Positions 53,501 through 59,800 of a stretch of DNA of 64,000 nucleotides are shown here, piece by piece. The position numbers were made by a program, and so were the translations under genes. The DNA comes from Bemisia tabaci (Eukaryota; Arthropoda; Insecta; Hemiptera; Aleyrodidae), in the NCBI RefSeq assembly GCF_918797505.1, contig NC_092799.1, positions 24,800,382 through 24,864,381 of the forward strand, in the 5' to 3' direction. Below the pieces are notes generated by a model that did not search any database, was not told where the DNA came from, and saw nothing but the letters and a program-made list of their open reading frames with translations. The number at the start of each line of letters is the position of its first letter. Positions within the stretch are counted from its first letter, which is position 1.

Positions 53501-56500
53501 AGTCCAGAAATAGTACTGATTTTCCAAGGGCGGTCCAGAAGTATTGAAAACGTGCGAATTCCGCAAGGAGGTCCGAAATTTTTTAATTTTTTTGTCATTT
53601 TTGACGCAATTTGAGCGGGAAATTCAAATTTTTGAAATTTGCCGAATTCTGTCCATTGTAAGTACTGGAAAAAGTACTGAATTTTTCTGTGGAGGAGGTA
53701 TTGAATTTCTTGGGAATGTACTGAAAAAGTACCGTAAAATTACTAATTTTTGGCCACCCTGGTTTAGTAGACACCCTGTTTTTTATTGCTGATGCACAGG
53801 TTTCCACCACCAAAACGAGAGTCCTTAAACCGCTAAGTGGACAGATTGTATCTTATAGAATCCTTGAGACTTACCTTCATCCAAAAAAATGTGGCCATTA
53901 CAGTTTTGGTCCTTTTGACCTGTAAACAATCAAAACTATTGTTGGTTCCAATGAATCTCCAAGGCCAAAAAATTCCTCAAGCGCGCATACTCACATACCC
54001 ATTTAGTTTGGTTTTTTTAATCTCTAACTTGAATTGCCAATGTAATTTTCAGCGGGAATTTATAAGTTATTTTTCCTTCAATTATTTTTAAGCTGATGAA
54101 AACGATCCATCGTCGTACATCATTGATTGGGCAGCAGTTGACAGCTACCAGAAAAAATTCTCAGAGGTAAATGAAGTGAGTGACAGGATTCGCAAAGGAA
54201 TGTCATTCAACTACGAGTCGCTAGAGGGTTCGCTTATTGTTCCATGGTATCGAGGCTACAACATCTCTAAACAGGTAAGCTTTAACCTTTCCGTTTTTTT
54301 CAACAGCCAGCATGAAAAACTTCAGTTAAATATGAATTCTAAAAGTTCATGTAATGAAAGCAAAGATGATGCATGTAATGTGGCTTCCTCCAAAAGAGAA
54401 TGAGAAAAATACTACCTCTAATTGTTCCTTTGGGAAAGTTATTTCATGATGAGGAACTAAAATGCTACAGGTTGACTTGTTTCCCTTTTGAAGGAAAAAA
54501 CTGCATCAACACCGAAAAGAAAATACCTACATCCCTTCCTAGAGTATGATGTGGTTTTTTCCTTTTTGCTAACCTCGAGGTTCCTTTTCTTTTAGTAGTT
54601 AATTGGTACCTCAAAGTTTTCATGTAAGATTGAAATGAAAAAGAAACTGTTGGAAACTCAAACTGTAGCCATTTAAGTGAAGAAATTTTTCAAAAATGTT
54701 AGGGAAATCCCTAAATTCCAAGGGTTTTACAAATTGAATTTTGCCAAATCTTCCAGATACCTTTGTTATTTTCTGCCTCAAAAGCTTTCACTGTGCAATT
54801 TGATGATGGAGCTATTCTATCTGTTCTTTTTTCTTTAATGTGTTCCAGTCTTACATAGTCACAAGAATAGCCAAAGAATTGAATCCGCTCTCACAATTCC
54901 CTTCGGTTGAGTACCAGACGTACTCGGATTATTTCAAAAACAAATATTCTAAAACAATTTATCACGACGACCAGTATTTAGTAGATGTGTATCCAGTCAA
55001 CAGCAAACTTAATTGCATCGTCCCAAGGTCAGTATTTCCTCATTCAGCGATCGTTAAGCAACCCTATTATACACTCATCGAGATTTTTGAAAAAAGACCG
55101 TTGTGCAGTAGTGGAGGACTACTATTTACGACGATTTACGCTTTATCGACAGTGGAACTCCCACACCACCCATTTTTTTTGAAGGAGAATAAATCAAGAT
55201 CATTCCGTGAAGTTTTTATAGAACTTCTTTTGCTAAGGAAAGAAAAATCACAGAAGTTTGAAAGATTGACGTTGAGTAGTTTTCCATTTCTAACTGAAAG
55301 TATGACGAGAAGTCTACAAAGTCCCAAACTAAGATACGTTGTTTTGGGAGTTTCATTGTCAATATATTATTTTAAAATAGGGACACATACAAAATTTGAA
55401 GTCACTGGAGGTATAACACTCTGGAAACAGGGAGTATTTACAAAAGACAGAGGCTGCAAACGACTTTTTAACCACTTGAGTGCTTCTAATCTCTCTGTAA
55501 ATATAATTCATTTGCTTGATTAAATTCTTCCTCTAACCCAGTTCAATGATGTGATCATATCTGCAAAAGAGTGGGAGGAAAAACCTTCTATCTGCTGTAA
55601 GCCACCGTTGAAGGCATCTCAATTTTAATATTCCTTTGCGGAGGGCTCTTGAACCACCCCAATCCAAATCCAGTCTCCATACAACTAAATTCAACCTTTC
55701 TTCCAATTAATTGAAAGACTCTCTGAAAGAAGACCTAAGGGTTTGCTTAACTTTCTCCATTTCTTCCTTATTGAATTGTAACACAAGTCGAAAAAAGAAA
55801 AGTCTGCCAAGGAAAATATTTGTTATCCGTCTCTTCCATTGTTTGACGTATCAAAGTGTCCTTATATGTGAATTGTAACACAACTTACTACCTGGTCTTA
55901 ATATCGACATCATGCTGCTTTTGGCTTTGGATGTGGTTTTAAATGCTTGTACTGTCAGTTTGTAATTTCCATCCTTGGTCCCCTACCAGTCTGCCTGGCA
56001 CTACTACTGAAGTTTATTTTAAAGGTATGAAGACTAATTTTGGTGGAATTAAAAACACAAATCTTTAATGAATCTTCATCATTAGACAAGGTTATTCATG
56101 GTATTTATAATGTTTATCCCCTCAGATTAAGAACTAGTAAGCGAAAAATTGATACAGATCGTGAGCACATGGATGAGACTCTCGTACCTGAGCTCTGTGT
56201 TCAGATAAAATTTCCAACTGTGTATTGGATAAAGGCAATATTCCTTCCCAGTGCCCTGCATCGGCTAAACCGTCTTATGATATCGGAGGAGCTACGTCTG
56301 CGAATAGTTTCGGAAGCTCAAATGGGAGCAGAATTTTATCCACTAGGTTTGTATTTTTGTCATTATTTACTGTTGGTAGGTTGGATATTCTCAGTGAAAC
56401 AACAAAAGATTGCAGAATTAAAAGTTGTCTTATCGCTTATTACAATTTTGAATTATGGTTATTGCATCAAATTCTGGTTTTTTTTTTTTCTTTTTTTTCT

Positions 56501-56813
56501 TTTTGCTTTTTTAAGTATGTTTATCACAATTTTGCAGAAAAATGTCTAGTCATAGGTAATGGTAAAAAAAGATTTTGTCAGGGAAATATTGGAACACTGC
56601 AATCAAGATGTGCCTTTTTGCTGTTACATTGTTGATATGATTCCTACATATTTTTGTCTTGAATATGTTGATCTCCGAAGATTTCTGTGCATCTATTTTT
56701 CCTTTCTTAAGATCCATTAAAAATGGGCAAAATTTTGTATGAAATAAACTTTAGCCATTCTTGCTAGGAGGGAACAATTTGACAAAAGCATTTTTTGATG
56801 GCAATGCCTCAGG

Positions 56814-56859
<46 letters not shown>

Positions 56860-59800
56860 AGACTAGGAAAGAAGGTAGTATGGAATTTTAACTTTAAAAC
56901 AATGTAAAAGTTAGAGAATTCTAGCATGTTTATAGTCTGATATTTTTCTTTTTAAACCAAAGGTAGAGTTGGGGCAACATAGCATTATCACTGAGCAGTT
57001 TCATCAATAGAAAAATAAAATGTAATTATAATATGATGTTCGTTTAAATATTTCGAGTGAGGAAGAATAAAATTTCACTAATTTTGCTCCTCTGGAAGCA
57101 TTTCAATTAATATCTTTCTCTAATGAAGCGCCATTTCACATATAACCTTAAGTGTTTCTCTTTTCTCAGACAAAATTGCTCCCTTAACTGTGGATATAAT
57201 TAGTGTGGAAAACCTCCCCCTTGTAGAAGCTCCTACTTCACCCGTGAGCACAGTTACTAATTCATTTGAGCGGTCAGTCATGGAGTGGAAAACGGCCAAA
57301 CGATCGAATGAGTTTCCATGGCTCGACCATGAAATCCCAGCTGATATTGACCGCAATTTGAAAAAAATCTCCATAGTCGATCTGAAAAACTATGATAATT
57401 TTTTTGCAAACTCCCCTTCAATTGTCAAGTCTAGGCTCCCAGTTGAAAGTTACCAAAACTCCAAGGTAAGATAACTATTTTCTCATGAACATACGTTTTA
57501 AACCGTCAAATCAAGATTGTGTAATTCAGCACTTTATTCACTACATTTTTTAGTGCATTTGGGTAACAGAGATAAACGAATTGTTTAAAGAAAAGAACTT
57601 GATAAGTTTTAGACAAGATCTGGATTCTTAACACTTTCTTTTTAAAGCTGTTGTCCCATTTTACTCACAAGACCCTCTTAAAAAAAATCCCTTGAGTCAA
57701 TTTTTTTTAAACTTGATATGAGAGAGATCATTTCAATGATTCTTGATGATGAGATCTTCATCAAAGATTATACTATTTTAAAAAAAGGCCTCTGAGTGTA
57801 TGTTTTCGATCTTTATCAACTGATTTATTTCTTTATTTCACATTTTACTGTATTCCCGTACGAATACCTTATCAAAGACTAAGTAGTACCATACTTTAAT
57901 AGTTTAATCACTACTGGAACTCCTTTTATTCTAGAGGTACATCAGTGCTGATATGCAGTCTTAATTGTCGTTTTTTTAAAAATTTTCATGAACCTGACGA
58001 CAAACGTACGATGTAGAGTTAGGAGTCCAGAAACTTAATACTTATTGAACATTTATTGGCTCTCTTCAGGGTTTTCTCTTTTCCTATCATCTTTGAAGCA
58101 GCCAAATCAATAACGGATACAATTTTAATTTTTTCAAAGAATGTAATGAAGGTTTTTTTTTTACAGGTGACTTGCGGTTTAAGCACTTGGAGACCCTCCT
58201 CAGTCACTCCTTTTCGCTTATCGATTCTTGAAACTTCTTCTTGTAAGCTTGGACCCCAACAGTGCGAGATCTTTCAGGTAAGGGAATGGATTATTTGGAG
58301 GCCTGAATAATTTTTTGAGAGGTCTAAAAAAAAGTTGAATATATTTCTAAAGTTGTATCTATTTCTTGTTTCCCAAAAATCATGAACCATAAATGCTCTG
58401 GCATCCATCAGACTAAAAAATGATGGTACTGGCATCTGGTGAACCAGAAGTTGTTCATCTTCTATTTGCAAGACACACATCACCCTTTCCCGGCAACAAG
58501 ACTCATTGAAGACCCTTTCAGTGGTGAAGACCGATGCAGGTAAACATCGTTTACATAAAGGAGTCAGCTTATCTACACAAACAAACGAAAATAACCTTCT
58601 TCTCTTATGTTTCAGTGCATTACATCATTGCAAGCTCACGACATTCAAAATTACGAGTACTTGGAAACACTTGGAGATTCTTATTTAAAATTTGCTGTCT
58701 CATTATCCTTGTTTTTATACTGCGGAGGAATTGATGAGGGCAAATTGACTCGTCTGAAAGGAAAGCTTTTAGGAAACCGCAATCTGTTTTATTGTGCCAA
58801 TGTTTTGGAGCTTGCTTCCTTGTTAGAGGTGAATATTATTCCTGTGACGTATCTATTGAATTTAGCATCAATAATGTATTCATTTTCTGTTAAATTGCTC
58901 TATTTTCAATCTGATTTTAATGTGCTTACTTAGTATTTGATGATAGATAATTTTATGTAGCACTGAAATTGGTAATAATAGTATTTTTCATATGATATAT
59001 TTAATAGAGATGAGAATTTTCAAACCTCCATCTATTTTTGATCAAACTTGATAAAAGTTGTATCGTAAGTTTTTTCCTACACTCACCAATAGAACTATTT
59101 GAGGGCATTCATTGTTCAGTGGTGATGTTTCGGTGCCAATCAGAGATTGACTTTTGCCTTAACCTACGGTGAGCAAGTCATGATATACACCCAGCTGAGT
59201 TTGTATTTTACTCGAATTTTATATCTCCCCTTTACTCGCTCTTTTTCAGGTTTATTCTTTTTCGCCAAATGATGACTGGTTACCTCCAAGATTTGGTGTG
59301 GAAAATACTGTCAGAGAAGTCATGCGTGAGGCAGAGCTCCCACCTGAAGGTTTGTTCCAAATCAATTTCACTGAAGAGGAAAAAATAACTGGTAAGCTTA
59401 AATTCTGTTTGCAATAAACAATCACAAGAAATTAACTGATTCTTTAAATAGAGAATTTATTGACAGAAATCTTAATCTGAATGTATAATGAGTCAGCTTC
59501 AGAAATGTAGTACTAAAACTTACTATTTCCGTCAATTTTTGTAATAGCCTACAGGAAAAGGGGCTCTAGTCCACAAGAACAAGGTGGAGAAATGGTGCTG
59601 GGTCCACACCATTTCGCGGGGAAACAAAGCCAAGAAATACCAAAAATTAAAATTAGAGTCAAAAATAAATTTTTAGAACTCTAATGCGCACCAGTATGAA
59701 ACTGAGGGGGGAGAGAGTGTTCAGCTCAGGCAGTTTGCAATGGAATGATAAGTTGGAGTCACGCCGAGAGATCTTTACCGGTTTGGGCCTTATTAGACCT

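Larger units (their letters stand above)
51042..54092. other. Dicer-2 intron 15 (3.05 kb)
   Basis: Dominated by the nested foldbacks at 52,208-52,968 and the MITE at 53,488-53,778. Nothing recognised in 51,050-52,200. Confidence 0.6.
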
